Shown here: one piece after another, positions 24,848 through 33,726 of the stretch | Position numbering within the stretch: the stretch's first letter is position 1 | Layout of the letters: every line of letters begins with the position of its first letter | Assembly: GCF_001866665.1 (NCBI RefSeq) | Contig: NZ_MLYO01000024.1 | Location: 186,001 to 250,000, forward strand | Source of the DNA: Streptomyces monashensis | GTDB taxonomy: Bacteria > Actinomycetota > Actinomycetes > Streptomycetales > Streptomycetaceae | DNA length: 64,000 nt | Direction: 5' to 3' | The notes under the pieces: model-generated | Seen by the model: only the letters and a program-made list of their open reading frames with translations | Databases searched by the model: none | What the model was told of the DNA's origin: nothing | Made by a program: the position numbers and the translations under genes

Positions 24848-27800
24848 GTGCGCAGACAAGTGAAAAGCGCTGCCGCGGCCGGTGCTGCCGCGGCCGCGGC
24901 CCTCGCCCTCGCAGCGGGTCTGACCAGCCCGGCGTCGGCGAGGCCGGTGGCGGGCCCCCCGGCCGCCGCCTTCGGTACCCCGGCCTCCGGCTCCGCGCTC
25001 ACCGCCAGGTCCCACGTCACCCTCATCACCGGCGACCGGGTCGACCTCGACGCCAGGGGCCGGGTCATCGGCCTGGAGCGGGCCGAGGGCCGTACGCACA
25101 TACCTTTCCAGGTCCGCAAGGCCGCGGGGCACCTGCTGGTGATCCCCGCCGACGCGGCCCGCCTGGTGGCCTCCGGCACGCTGGACCAGCGGCTGTTCGA
25201 CGTCACCGAGCTGAACAAGGCCGCCACCCGCAAGGCCCAGAAGGACGGCCTGAAGGTGATCGTCGGCTACCGCGGCGACGCCACGGCCGCCAAGGCCGCC
25301 GTCCGGGACGCGGGCCGGCTGCGGCGCACCCTGACCGCGCTCGACGCCGACGCCGTGCAGACCCCGGTACGGGACACCGCCGCCCTGTGGCGCGCCGTCA
25401 CCGACGGCGACGGAGCGGCCTCCGGCATCGCGCACGTCTGGCTGGACGGCGTCCGCAAGGCCTCCCTCGACACGTCCGTGCCGCAGACCGGCGCCCCGAC
25501 CGCCTGGCGGGCCGGCTACACCGGCAAGGGCGTGAAGGTCGCCGTCCTGGACACGGGCGTGGACACCGGCCACCCGGACCTCAAGGGCCGGGTGATCGCG
25601 TCCAGGAACTTCACCTCGGCCGCCGACGCCACCGACCACTTCGGGCACGGCACGCACGTCGCCTCCGTCGTGGCGGGCACCGGCGCCGCGTCCGCGGGCA
25701 CGTACAAGGGTGTCGCACCGGATGCCGGGATCCTCAACGGCAAGGTCCTGGACGACACCGGCTCGGGCGACGACTCCGGCGTCCTCGCCGGCATGGAGTG
25801 GGCGGCCGCGCAGGGCGCCGACGTCGTCAACCTCAGCCTCGGCGGCTACGACAGCCCCGGCGCCGACCCCCTTGAGTCCGAGGTCGACAAGCTGTCCAGG
25901 GCCAAGGGCATCCTGTTCGCGATCGCGGCGGGCAACGACGGTCCGAACTCGCTCGGTTCGCCGGGCAGCGCGGACGCCGCGCTCACCGTCGGCGCCGTCG
26001 ACGGCAGGGACCGGCTCGCCGACTTCTCCTCCACCGGCCCGCGCACCGGCGACGGCGCGATCAAGCCGGACGTCACCGCACCGGGCGTGGACGTCACCGC
26101 CGCCGCTGCGGGGGGCAGCACCCTCGACAAGGAGGTCGGCGAGAAGCCGGCGGGCTACCTGACGCTCTCCGGCACCTCGATGGCCACCCCGCACGTCGCG
26201 GGCGCCGCCGCGATCCTGAAGCAGGAGCACCCCGACTGGGGCTACGCCGAGCTGAAGGGCGCGCTGACCGGCTCCGCAGACGGCGGCCACTACACGCCGT
26301 TCCAGCAGGGTTCGGGCCGCGTCGCACTCGGCAGGGCCCTCACGCAGTCGGTGGTCGCCGACCCGGTCTCGGTCGGCTTCGGTGTCCAGCAGTGGCCGCA
26401 CACCGACGACAAGCCGGTCACCAGGAAGGTGACGTACCGCAACCTCGGGGACAAGGCCGTCACCCTCGCCCTGAGCAGCACCGCCACCGACCCCAGGGGG
26501 AAGGCGGCACCGGCGGGCTTCTTCACGCTCGGCGCGAGCAGGGTGACGGTCCCGGCGCACGGCACCGCCTCCGTCGGCCTCACGGCCGACACCAGGCTGG
26601 GCGGCACCCTCGACGGTGCCTACGCGGCCTACGTGACCGCGACCGGCGCCGGCCAGCGCGTGCGTACGGCCGCGGCGGTGACGCGCGAGGCGGAGTCGTA
26701 CGACGTCACGCTGAAGGTCATCGGCCGCGACGGCAGGCCGGCGAAGTACTACGACACCGGCCTCGACGGTGTCGCCGGTCTCGCGGCCGGCGCGCAGCTG
26801 AGCCCGTACGACCCGTCCGGCACGGTGACGGTGCGCGTGCGCAAGGGCACGTACGTCCTCAACTCCTCCGTCTACGCGGACAAGGAGGGCGCCAAGGGCA
26901 CCGACTGGATCGCTCAGCCGAGGCTGACCGTGTCCGGGAAGCGGACGGTCACCATCGACGCGCGCAGGGCCAGGCCGGTGGACATCACCGTCCCGGCCAA
27001 GGGCGTCACCTCACGGTTCGCCTACCCGGGATACGCCCTCACCCTCGGGAACGGCGAGTACGACTACGGCATGTTCCTGGACTCGTACCGGAACTTCCGC
27101 AGCGCCCACCTGGGCCCGCGGCTGCCCGCCGGGTCGCTGTTCCAGCAGTGGGACGGCCACTGGACCAAGGGTGCGAGCGAGCAGTACGACATCACGACGG
27201 GCGGCCCGGTCACAGAGCTCGCCACCGGCTACACCAAACACTTCACGGCGGGCGAGCTGGCCACGGTCAAGGCCGGGCTCGGTGCCGCCGCGGACGGCAA
27301 GACCGGCACGCTGAACGCCGTCGGCTGGCTGCCCGGGGCGAACGGTGCCACCTCGCTCAGCTTCCCGCAGAAGCTGCCCGGCACCCGGACCCTGCACCTG
27401 TCCGCCATCGGCGGGGTGAACTGGCAGCTGGAGTTCGCCCAGAACGACGGGACCGGGCAGGAGACCGCCGCCGACGCGGGCTACGAGCTCGGCGAGTTCA
27501 CGTTCAAGGCCGGTCACCCCTACACCGAGACGGTCAACACAGCGGTCTTCGGCCCGCATGTCGGTGCCGGGCTCGGTCTGTTCCGCGACGGCGACAAGAT
27601 CTACGGTTCGCTGCCGCTGTTCGCCGACTCGGGCGGGCACGCCGGGTATTCCGACTTCACCTCGGTGCGCACGACCCTGTACCGCGACGGCACCAAGGTC
27701 GGCTCGAACCGCGACGCGCTGTTCGGCGAGCCCTTCACGGTGCCGGCCGGTGACGCCGCGTACCGGCTGACCACCTCGGTCAGGCGCTCGGCGAAGGTCG

Positions 27801-28168
27801 CGCAGGCCTCCTCGCGGATCGACGCGTCCTGGACCTTCCGCTCGAAGAAACGCGACGAGTTCACCGAACTGCCGGCCTCCGTGCCGCACTACGGCATCCG
27901 GACCGGCCCGGACAGCCGCGTCGCCGCCGGCCGGACCGTCACCTTCCCGGTCACCGTCGAGGGCCCGGCCGCGGGCCGGAACCTCACGTCCCTGACGGTC
28001 TACGTCTCCTACGACGGCAGGACCTTCCAGAAGGTCGCCGTCAAGGGCGGCAGGATCACCCTGAAGAACCCGGCGGAGGGCCGGTCGGTCTCCCTCCGGT
28101 CCGTGATCACCGACAAGCAGGGCAACACGTCGGACATCACGATCTGGGACGCGTACTTCGGCAGGTGA
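24848..28168 (+). CDS. Secreted subtilisin-family (S8) serine protease, large
   Basis: A 1106-residue exported protease. A signal peptide (about 1-32, ending SASA), a propeptide (to about 215) and an S8 catalytic domain (about 225-480) are followed by a long C-terminal part with beta-sandwich-like domains. The catalytic residues are Asp235 (VLDTGVD), His267 (HGTHVAS) and Ser444 (GTSMATPHVAG), all intact. The C-terminal 600 residues probably bind substrate or cell surface. The GTG at 24848 has GGGGGAG just upstream. It stands alone, with an inverted repeat in its leader or promoter. Confidence 0.92.
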   Translation: MRRQVKSAAAAGAAAAAALALAAGLTSPASARPVAGPPAAAFGTPASGSALTARSHVTLITGDRVDLDARGRVIGLERAEGRTHIPFQVRKAAGHLLVIPADAARLVASGTLDQRLFDVTELNKAATRKAQKDGLKVIVGYRGDATAAKAAVRDAGRLRRTLTALDADAVQTPVRDTAALWRAVTDGDGAASGIAHVWLDGVRKASLDTSVPQTGAPTAWRAGYTGKGVKVAVLDTGVDTGHPDLKGRVIASRNFTSAADATDHFGHGTHVASVVAGTGAASAGTYKGVAPDAGILNGKVLDDTGSGDDSGVLAGMEWAAAQGADVVNLSLGGYDSPGADPLESEVDKLSRAKGILFAIAAGNDGPNSLGSPGSADAALTVGAVDGRDRLADFSSTGPRTGDGAIKPDVTAPGVDVTAAAAGGSTLDKEVGEKPAGYLTLSGTSMATPHVAGAAAILKQEHPDWGYAELKGALTGSADGGHYTPFQQGSGRVALGRALTQSVVADPVSVGFGVQQWPHTDDKPVTRKVTYRNLGDKAVTLALSSTATDPRGKAAPAGFFTLGASRVTVPAHGTASVGLTADTRLGGTLDGAYAAYVTATGAGQRVRTAAAVTREAESYDVTLKVIGRDGRPAKYYDTGLDGVAGLAAGAQLSPYDPSGTVTVRVRKGTYVLNSSVYADKEGAKGTDWIAQPRLTVSGKRTVTIDARRARPVDITVPAKGVTSRFAYPGYALTLGNGEYDYGMFLDSYRNFRSAHLGPRLPAGSLFQQWDGHWTKGASEQYDITTGGPVTELATGYTKHFTAGELATVKAGLGAAADGKTGTLNAVGWLPGANGATSLSFPQKLPGTRTLHLSAIGGVNWQLEFAQNDGTGQETAADAGYELGEFTFKAGHPYTETVNTAVFGPHVGAGLGLFRDGDKIYGSLPLFADSGGHAGYSDFTSVRTTLYRDGTKVGSNRDALFGEPFTVPAGDAAYRLTTSVRRSAKVAQASSRIDASWTFRSKKRDEFTELPASVPHYGIRTGPDSRVAAGRTVTFPVTVEGPAAGRNLTSLTVYVSYDGRTFQKVAVKGGRITLKNPAEGRSVSLRSVITDKQGNTSDITIWDAYFGR

Positions 28169-28255
28169 GCCGCGGTTACCGACCGGTCGGGGACCGGTAC
28201 GCCGATGCGGGCCGACCTCGGGATCGAGGACCGAGGCGGCCGTACGCCGTACGCG

Positions 28256-29164
28256 CTACGCGGCGGAGCCCGCCCGGCTGGCGTCCGTGCCCCAACTGGC
28301 CAGCAGGCGCAGGGAGTCGGCGGACCGGGAGTCCGGTTCGGCGTGGTAGGTGATGAGGGACTGGTCCGCGTCGTCGGCCAGGCGGAACGACTCGAAGTGC
28401 AGGGACAGGTCGCCGGCCAGCGGATGGTGCAGCCGCTTGACGCCGTGACTCTTCTCCTTGACGTCGTGGGTGGCCCACAGTCTCCGGAACTCATCGCTCT
28501 TGACGGACAGTTCACCCACCAGGGCCGACAGCCGCGGGTCGTCCGGGTAGCAGCCGGCGTCCATGCGCAGCGCGCACACGATGTCGATCGCCTTCTGCTG
28601 CCAGTCGACGAACAGATCACGGTAGTCGGGCCGCAGGAACACCAGCCGCGCCCAGTTCCGCTCGGCCGGCGCCAGCTCCGCCCAGTCGCCGAAGACCGCC
28701 GCCGCCATCCGGTTCCACGCCAGGATCTCCGAGCGCCGTCCGACGATGTACGCCGGTACGCCGTCCATCGTGTCCAGCAGCTGCCGCAGCGCCGGGCGCA
28801 CCTGCTGCTGCCGCGCCGCCGGTTTCTTCTTGTGCGACTTCGGCTTCGCCAGGTGGGTGAGGTGCGCGTGCTCGGCGTCCGTCAGCCGCAGCGCGCGGGC
28901 GATCGCGTCCAGCACCTCCGCCGAGACGTTGCGGCCGTTGCCCTGCTCCAGGCGCGTGTAGTACGCCACCGACACCCCGGCCAGCTGCGCCAGCTCCTCG
29001 CGGCGCAGCCCCGGCACCCGCCGGTGCCGGCCGAAGTCCGGCAGCCCCACGTCCTCCGGCTTCAGCCGCGCCCGCCGGCTGCGCAGGAACTCGCTCAGCT
29101 CGGCCCGCCGGTCCAGGGGGTGCCCCGCGGTGGCTGCTCCGGGCTGTGCCTCGCTGTGTTCCAT
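28256..29164 (-). CDS. XRE-family regulator with MmyB-like ligand domain
   Basis: A 302-residue regulator. A Cro/C1-type helix-turn-helix (about 30-90, RREELAQLAGVSVAYYTRLEQG) is followed by the MmyB-like PAS domain (about 115-290, VRPALRQLLDTM, AYIVGRRSEILAWN, HFESFRLADD). This is the usual layout of Streptomyces regulators that sit divergent to a dehydrogenase gene and repress it. I chose the ATG at 29164 because the longer upstream frame covers the shared promoter region. The alcohol dehydrogenase gene starts 166 bases away on the other strand. Confidence 0.88.
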   Translation of the reverse strand: MEHSEAQPGAATAGHPLDRRAELSEFLRSRRARLKPEDVGLPDFGRHRRVPGLRREELAQLAGVSVAYYTRLEQGNGRNVSAEVLDAIARALRLTDAEHAHLTHLAKPKSHKKKPAARQQQVRPALRQLLDTMDGVPAYIVGRRSEILAWNRMAAAVFGDWAELAPAERNWARLVFLRPDYRDLFVDWQQKAIDIVCALRMDAGCYPDDPRLSALVGELSVKSDEFRRLWATHDVKEKSHGVKRLHHPLAGDLSLHFESFRLADDADQSLITYHAEPDSRSADSLRLLASWGTDASRAGSAA

Positions 29165-29330
29165 ACGCCCAGTATTCCTGGTCGTACGTACGGCATCCTG
29201 ACCCCGCCAGTAGTAGGCACAGCAGTCGTACGCAAGGCCGTGACCTGGGTGAACCGAGGTCGATGCGGCATGGTGGACATGTGCTCGGCGGAAGGCAGCC
29301 GGGCGCGACCGTCCTGAGGAGATCCCTGGC
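29165..29330. promoter_or_regulatory. Divergent promoter region with CGTACGTACG palindrome
   Basis: This 166-bp region separates the XRE regulator and alcohol dehydrogenase genes. A perfect 10-bp palindrome CGTACGTACG (29183-29192) lies 19 bases from the regulator start. A related GTCGTACG recurs near 29226. These are candidate sites for the XRE protein on its own and the dehydrogenase promoter. Confidence 0.45.
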
Positions 29331-30374
29331 ATGACCACTGTTGCTGCGTACGCCGCGCCCGCCCCGAAGGCCCCGCTGGAGCGGACGACCATCGAGCGGC
29401 GCGCGGTCGGCGAGTTCGACGTCCTGATCGACATCAAGTTCGCCGGTATCTGCCACTCCGACATCCACCAGGTCCGTGACGGCTGGCGGCCCGGCACCTT
29501 CCCGATGGTGCCCGGCCACGAGATCGCGGGCGTCGTCACCGAGGTCGGCACCGGTGTGCGGAAGTTCGCCGTCGGTGACCGGGTGGGCGTCGGCTGCATG
29601 GTCGACTCCTGCCGCACGTGCGACAACTGCACGGCGGGCCTGGAGCAGTACTGCCTGAACGGCGGCCCGACCTGGACCTACAACGACACCGGCAAGGACG
29701 GGCAGCCGACCTACGGCGGCTACGCGCAGAAGATCGTCGTCGACGAGAACTACGTCGTCCGCATCCCGGACGGCCTGTCCCTGGACGTGGCCGCCCCGCT
29801 GCTCTGCGCCGGCATCACCACCTACTCGCCGCTGCGCCACTGGAACGCGGGCCCCGGGAAGAAGGTCGCCGTCGTCGGCCTCGGCGGTCTCGGCCACGTC
29901 GCCGTGAAGCTCGCGCACGCCCTCGGCGCCGAGGTCACCGTCCTGTCGCAGTCCCTGCGCAAGAAGGACGACGGCCTCAGGCTCGGCGCGGACCATTACC
30001 ACGCCACCGGCGACCCGAAGACCTTCGAGGAACTGGCCGGCACGTTCGACCTGATCCTGAACACGGTCTCGGCCCCGCTGGACTTCGCCGCCTACCTGTC
30101 CCTGCTGCGCACCGACGGCACCATGGTCAACGTGGGCCTGCCGGAGGAGCCGGTGCAGATCGTGCTCCAGAGCCTGTTCGGCAACCGCCGCAGCCTGAGC
30201 AGTTCCGGCATCGGCGGCATCGCCGAGACCCAGGAGATGCTGGACTTCTGCGCGGCGCACGGCATCGGCGCCGAGATCGAGCTGATCGGCGCGCAGGAGA
30301 TCAACGAGGCCTACGAGCGGGTTCTGTCGAGCGACGTCCGCTACCGCTTCGTGATCGACACGGCCACGATCTGA
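29331..30374 (+). CDS. Zinc-dependent NAD(P) alcohol dehydrogenase
   Basis: A 347-residue medium-chain dehydrogenase of the cinnamyl-alcohol type (YahK-like). The catalytic zinc ligands sit in GICHSD and GHE; the structural zinc Cys cluster is CRTCDNCTAGLEQYC. The Rossmann loop is VVGLGGLGH (about 184-192). It would reduce aldehydes to alcohols, typically with NADPH. The ATG at 29331 has GAGGAG about 10 bases upstream. The divergent XRE/MmyB regulator probably controls it, a common pair in Streptomyces. Confidence 0.9.
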   Translation: MTTVAAYAAPAPKAPLERTTIERRAVGEFDVLIDIKFAGICHSDIHQVRDGWRPGTFPMVPGHEIAGVVTEVGTGVRKFAVGDRVGVGCMVDSCRTCDNCTAGLEQYCLNGGPTWTYNDTGKDGQPTYGGYAQKIVVDENYVVRIPDGLSLDVAAPLLCAGITTYSPLRHWNAGPGKKVAVVGLGGLGHVAVKLAHALGAEVTVLSQSLRKKDDGLRLGADHYHATGDPKTFEELAGTFDLILNTVSAPLDFAAYLSLLRTDGTMVNVGLPEEPVQIVLQSLFGNRRSLSSSGIGGIAETQEMLDFCAAHGIGAEIELIGAQEINEAYERVLSSDVRYRFVIDTATI

Positions 30375-30419
30375 CCCGGCCGGGCGGGTGGGTTCCGCCG
30401 CGGGCGTGCGGGGCGGCCG

Positions 30420-31475
30420 TCAGGCCGTCGCGGTCCGGCCGCGGCGGCCCAGCAGCCACAGCAGGTACGGTCCGCCGACCAGCGCGGTCAGCGCGCCGAC
30501 CGGCACCTCCAGCGGCGTCAGCACGGTGCGCGCGGCCAGGTCGGCGGCGACCAGCACCACCGCGCCCGTCAGCGCCGAGCACAGCAGCGGCAGGTGCGGG
30601 GTGCGGGTGAGGCGGCGGGCCAGCTGGGGTGCGGTGAGCGCGACGAACCCGATGGGTCCGGCCGCGCCGGTCGCCGCGGCGGCGAGGACGACACCGAGCA
30701 CGGTCAGCCCGAGCCGCGTCCGGTCCACGCGCACCCCGAGCCCGGCCGCCGTCTCGTCCCCGAGCGCCAGCGGCCGGGCCGCCCATCCGGCCCACACCAG
30801 CCCGGGCAGGCACCCGGCCATGACGACGGCCAGGGGTACGGCCTGCTGCCGGCCCCGCCCGTTCAGGGAGCCGGTGAGCCACAGCTTGACCTGCTCGGCC
30901 GCGTCCAGCTGGGCGTCCGCGAGATACAGCTGGACGACCGCCGACAGCGCGAGACCGATCCCGACGCCGGTGAGCACGAACCGGCCCGCCTGCATGCCGT
31001 GCCGCCAGGCCAGGACGTGGACGAGTGCGGCGGCCGCGAGTCCGCCCGCGACGGACACGGCGGGCAGGGCGCTCGGGGAGCCGGCCGCCCCGGTGGCGAG
31101 CGCGAGCACGGTCGCGGCCGCGGCGCCGTGCCCGACACCGATCACATCCGGGCTGGCCAGCGGATTCCGGGTCACCGTCTGCACCAGCGCGCCCGCGCAG
31201 CCGAGCGCGGCCCCGACGAGCGCCCCGAGCACGATGCGGGGCGCCCGCAGCTCCGTGACGACCAGGTCGTAGGGGGTGCCGCCGTGGCGCAGGGCACGCC
31301 AGACCTCGGCCGGCGGGACGAAGGTCTGCCCGGCACAGGCCGAGGCGACCATGATCCCGGCGAGGAGCACGAGCAGGAGGAGCGCGGTGCGGGCGGACCT
31401 GCGGCGCAGGACGACGGTGTGCCGGCGCAACCGGAGTGTCGCCGTCGCCCCACGGGTACGCGTGGCGGCTTTCAC
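30420..31475 (-). CDS. Iron-siderophore ABC transporter permease (FecD-like)
   Basis: A 351-residue FecCD-family permease with about nine hydrophobic segments. The family motif RxPR appears as LRAPRIVLGALVGAALGCAG, and the coupling region as GPIGFVALTAPQLARRL. The GTG at 31475 overlaps the stop of the upstream permease (GTGA), so translation is coupled. It is the last gene of a minus-strand operon: binding protein, permease, permease. No ATPase follows; the next gene is convergent. Confidence 0.88.
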   Translation of the reverse strand: MKAATRTRGATATLRLRRHTVVLRRRSARTALLLLVLLAGIMVASACAGQTFVPPAEVWRALRHGGTPYDLVVTELRAPRIVLGALVGAALGCAGALVQTVTRNPLASPDVIGVGHGAAAATVLALATGAAGSPSALPAVSVAGGLAAAALVHVLAWRHGMQAGRFVLTGVGIGLALSAVVQLYLADAQLDAAEQVKLWLTGSLNGRGRQQAVPLAVVMAGCLPGLVWAGWAARPLALGDETAAGLGVRVDRTRLGLTVLGVVLAAAATGAAGPIGFVALTAPQLARRLTRTPHLPLLCSALTGAVVLVAADLAARTVLTPLEVPVGALTALVGGPYLLWLLGRRGRTATA

Positions 31476-32476
31476 GTCACGGCTCCCTTCCGCCGCACCA
31501 GCACCACCAGCACCGGTACCCCCAGCAACGCCGTCATCACCCCGGCCGGCACCTCCGCGGGCGCCCGCACCACCCGCCCCGCCACATCCGCGCCCAGCAG
31601 CAGCGCCGCCCCCAGCGGCGCGGACAACGGCAGCACCACCCGGTACCCCGCCCCGCGCACCACCCGCCGCACGGCATGCGGCACCGCGAGCCCCACGAAC
31701 GCGATCGGCCCCGCCGCGGCCACCGCCGAGGCGACGAGCAGCGTCGCCCCGAGCGCCGCCGAGGCCCGCACCAGGTGCACCCGGTGCCCCAGTCCCCGCG
31801 CGGTCTCGTCGCCGAGGGCCAGCGCGTCCAGCCCCCGCGCGCACGCCAGCACCAGCACACCCCCGGCCACGAGGAACGGCAGCATCCGTACGACGGTCCC
31901 CGCGTCGCGTCCGCCGAGCGTGCCGACCTGCCAGAACCGGAACTGGTCCAGCGTCGCCGAACTCGACGTCAGCACCACGGCCGTGGCACCGGCGGCCATG
32001 GCCGACAGCGCCGTACCGGCGAGCGCCAGCTTCACCGGCGTGGCACCGCCGCGCCCGCGCGACGCGATGCCGTACACCAGGCACGCGGCGACGACAGCCC
32101 CGGCGAAGGCGTACCAGACGGTCCCCGTGAAGCCGTACCCGGCGCCGAAGGCGAGCGCGAACACCACGCCCGCCGCCGCGCCCTGGCTCAGCCCGAGCAC
32201 GCCGGGGTCGGCGAGCGGGTTGCGGGTGACGGCCTGCAGCGCCGCCCCGGCCAGCCCGAGCGCGGCCCCCGCGGTGAGCCCGACCAGGGTGCGCGGCAGC
32301 CGCAGCGAGCGTACGACGAGCGCGTCCGGCGAACTCCCGCCGTGCAGCAGGGCGTCGAGCACGGTGTGCGGCGCCACCGGCCGTGTGCCGACGGCGAGGC
32401 TGAGCAGGACGGCGAGGGCCAGCAGTGCGGCGGCGGCCGGCCAGGCGAGCAGCCGGCCGAGCAGAGAGGGGCGCAC
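31472..32476 (-). CDS. Iron-siderophore ABC transporter permease (FecC-like)
   Basis: A 334-residue FecCD-family permease, the partner of the next gene. It shows LRLPRTLVGLTAGAALGLAGAALQ, VTRNPLADPGVLGLSQGA and GPIAFVGLAVPHAVRR. The GTG at 32476 follows the TAA stop of the binding-protein gene with no gap, and its own stop overlaps the next permease start. Together the two permeases would form the heterodimeric channel for ferric-siderophore import. Confidence 0.88.
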   Translation of the reverse strand: MRPSLLGRLLAWPAAAALLALAVLLSLAVGTRPVAPHTVLDALLHGGSSPDALVVRSLRLPRTLVGLTAGAALGLAGAALQAVTRNPLADPGVLGLSQGAAAGVVFALAFGAGYGFTGTVWYAFAGAVVAACLVYGIASRGRGGATPVKLALAGTALSAMAAGATAVVLTSSSATLDQFRFWQVGTLGGRDAGTVVRMLPFLVAGGVLVLACARGLDALALGDETARGLGHRVHLVRASAALGATLLVASAVAAAGPIAFVGLAVPHAVRRVVRGAGYRVVLPLSAPLGAALLLGADVAGRVVRAPAEVPAGVMTALLGVPVLVVLVRRKGAVT

Positions 32477-33538
32477 TTATCGCAGGTGCTCGGAGAGCTG
32501 TCGTACGACGAGACGGGCGGCGGTGGGACCGGCGTTGAGGTACCACGGGTCGTCGTCCACCCGCACCGCGTGCCCGGCCCGGACGGCCTTCATCGACGTC
32601 CACAGCGGCCCGGCCAGCGTGCTGCCCGCGTCCGTCTTCGCCGGGTCGCCCTGCACGGAGTAGAAGATCCAGTCGCCGTCGGCGGAGTCGATCCGCTCGG
32701 CGCTGATGTCCTGTGAAATCGCCTTGAACCGCTGGGACTTGGGCCGGTCGAGCCCCATGTCGACGGCGAGGGACCCGGTGAAGGAGGAGACGCCGAACAT
32801 CCGGGTGCGGCCGGGGGTGAACCGGAGCATGGACACGGTGGTGGAGCCGTCGACCGCCTTGCCGCTGTCCGCCGCGTCCTGCGCGACGCCGTCGAGGAGC
32901 CGCCGGGCCTGCTCGCCCTTGCCGACGGCGTCGCCGACGAGCAGCAGGTCCCGCTTCCAGTTGATGCCGTTGCCCGCGGTGACGACGGTGGGGGCGATCT
33001 TCGACAGCTTGGGGTAGAGGTCGCCGAGGGAGTCGTTGACCAGGATCAGATCGGGTCTGGCGGCGGCCAGGGACTCCAGGTTGGGAGCCTGCCGGGTGCC
33101 CGCGTCGGTCATCGCGGCGAGCTTCTCCCTGTCCCGCGGGAAGGCGTCGGCGAGGTAGCCCGGGACGAGCCCGGCGTTGTCGGCGCGGGTGGCCGCCGTC
33201 GGGACGACTCCGAGGGAGAGCAGGTCGTCGAGCTGTCCGGTGCTGAGCACGGCGATCCGCCGCGGCGCAGACGCGATCGTCGTACGCCCCTCGACATGCG
33301 TCACGGTGCGCGGGAAGACGCCGTCGGTATCGGTGTCGGACCCCATGCCGGGGGCGAGCGCGCTGGGCGCGGCGGAGGGGCCGGTACCGGCTCCGATGAC
33401 GCTGTTGCGCCCGCTGCCGTCCCCCTTCCCGGAACCGCCCCCGGCCCCGGCCCCGGCCCCGGCGCCCGAGCCGCAGCCGGCCAGCAGACCCCCGACGACG
33501 GACACGGCCAGGACGGCCGTCAACCTGAACGCACGCAC
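32477..33538 (-). CDS. Iron-siderophore substrate-binding lipoprotein
   Basis: A 353-residue class III (FhuD/FepB-like) periplasmic-binding lipoprotein. The lipobox LLAGC has Cys22. A Gly/Ala/Ser-rich linker (about 23-65) precedes the two-lobed domain (RRIAVLSTGQLDDLLSLGVV, ARPDLILVNDS). The GTG at 33538 has GGGAG 8 bases upstream; the alternative GTG at 33547 would sit directly on that site. The perfect iron box just upstream implies repression by iron-loaded DmdR/IdeR. The cognate siderophore is not shown; no biosynthesis genes are nearby. Confidence 0.88.
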   Translation of the reverse strand: MRAFRLTAVLAVSVVGGLLAGCGSGAGAGAGAGGGSGKGDGSGRNSVIGAGTGPSAAPSALAPGMGSDTDTDGVFPRTVTHVEGRTTIASAPRRIAVLSTGQLDDLLSLGVVPTAATRADNAGLVPGYLADAFPRDREKLAAMTDAGTRQAPNLESLAAARPDLILVNDSLGDLYPKLSKIAPTVVTAGNGINWKRDLLLVGDAVGKGEQARRLLDGVAQDAADSGKAVDGSTTVSMLRFTPGRTRMFGVSSFTGSLAVDMGLDRPKSQRFKAISQDISAERIDSADGDWIFYSVQGDPAKTDAGSTLAGPLWTSMKAVRAGHAVRVDDDPWYLNAGPTAARLVVRQLSEHLR

Positions 33539-33561
33539 GACTCGCACTCCCGATGAGCTAC

Positions 33562-33580
33562 TAAGGTGAGGCTCACCTTA
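33562..33580. promoter_or_regulatory. DmdR/IdeR iron box
   Basis: TAAGGTGAGGCTCACCTTA is a perfect 19-bp inverted repeat around a central G. It closely matches the actinobacterial iron-regulator consensus TTAGGTTAGGCTAACCTAA. It lies 23 bases before the binding-protein start and should repress the uptake operon when iron is plentiful. Confidence 0.85.
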
Positions 33581-33726
33581 CCTCTCGGTAAGCGGTCTCC
33601 GCCCCCAGGGGATGTCCCGTACGTCTCCCGTAGGTTCGACGCGATGCGCCTCCATCTCTGAGGGGACGTCAAAGTCCGTCTCCGTACGGACGTTCACGCC
33701 GAGGTCCCCGGCCTACGGTCACCACC

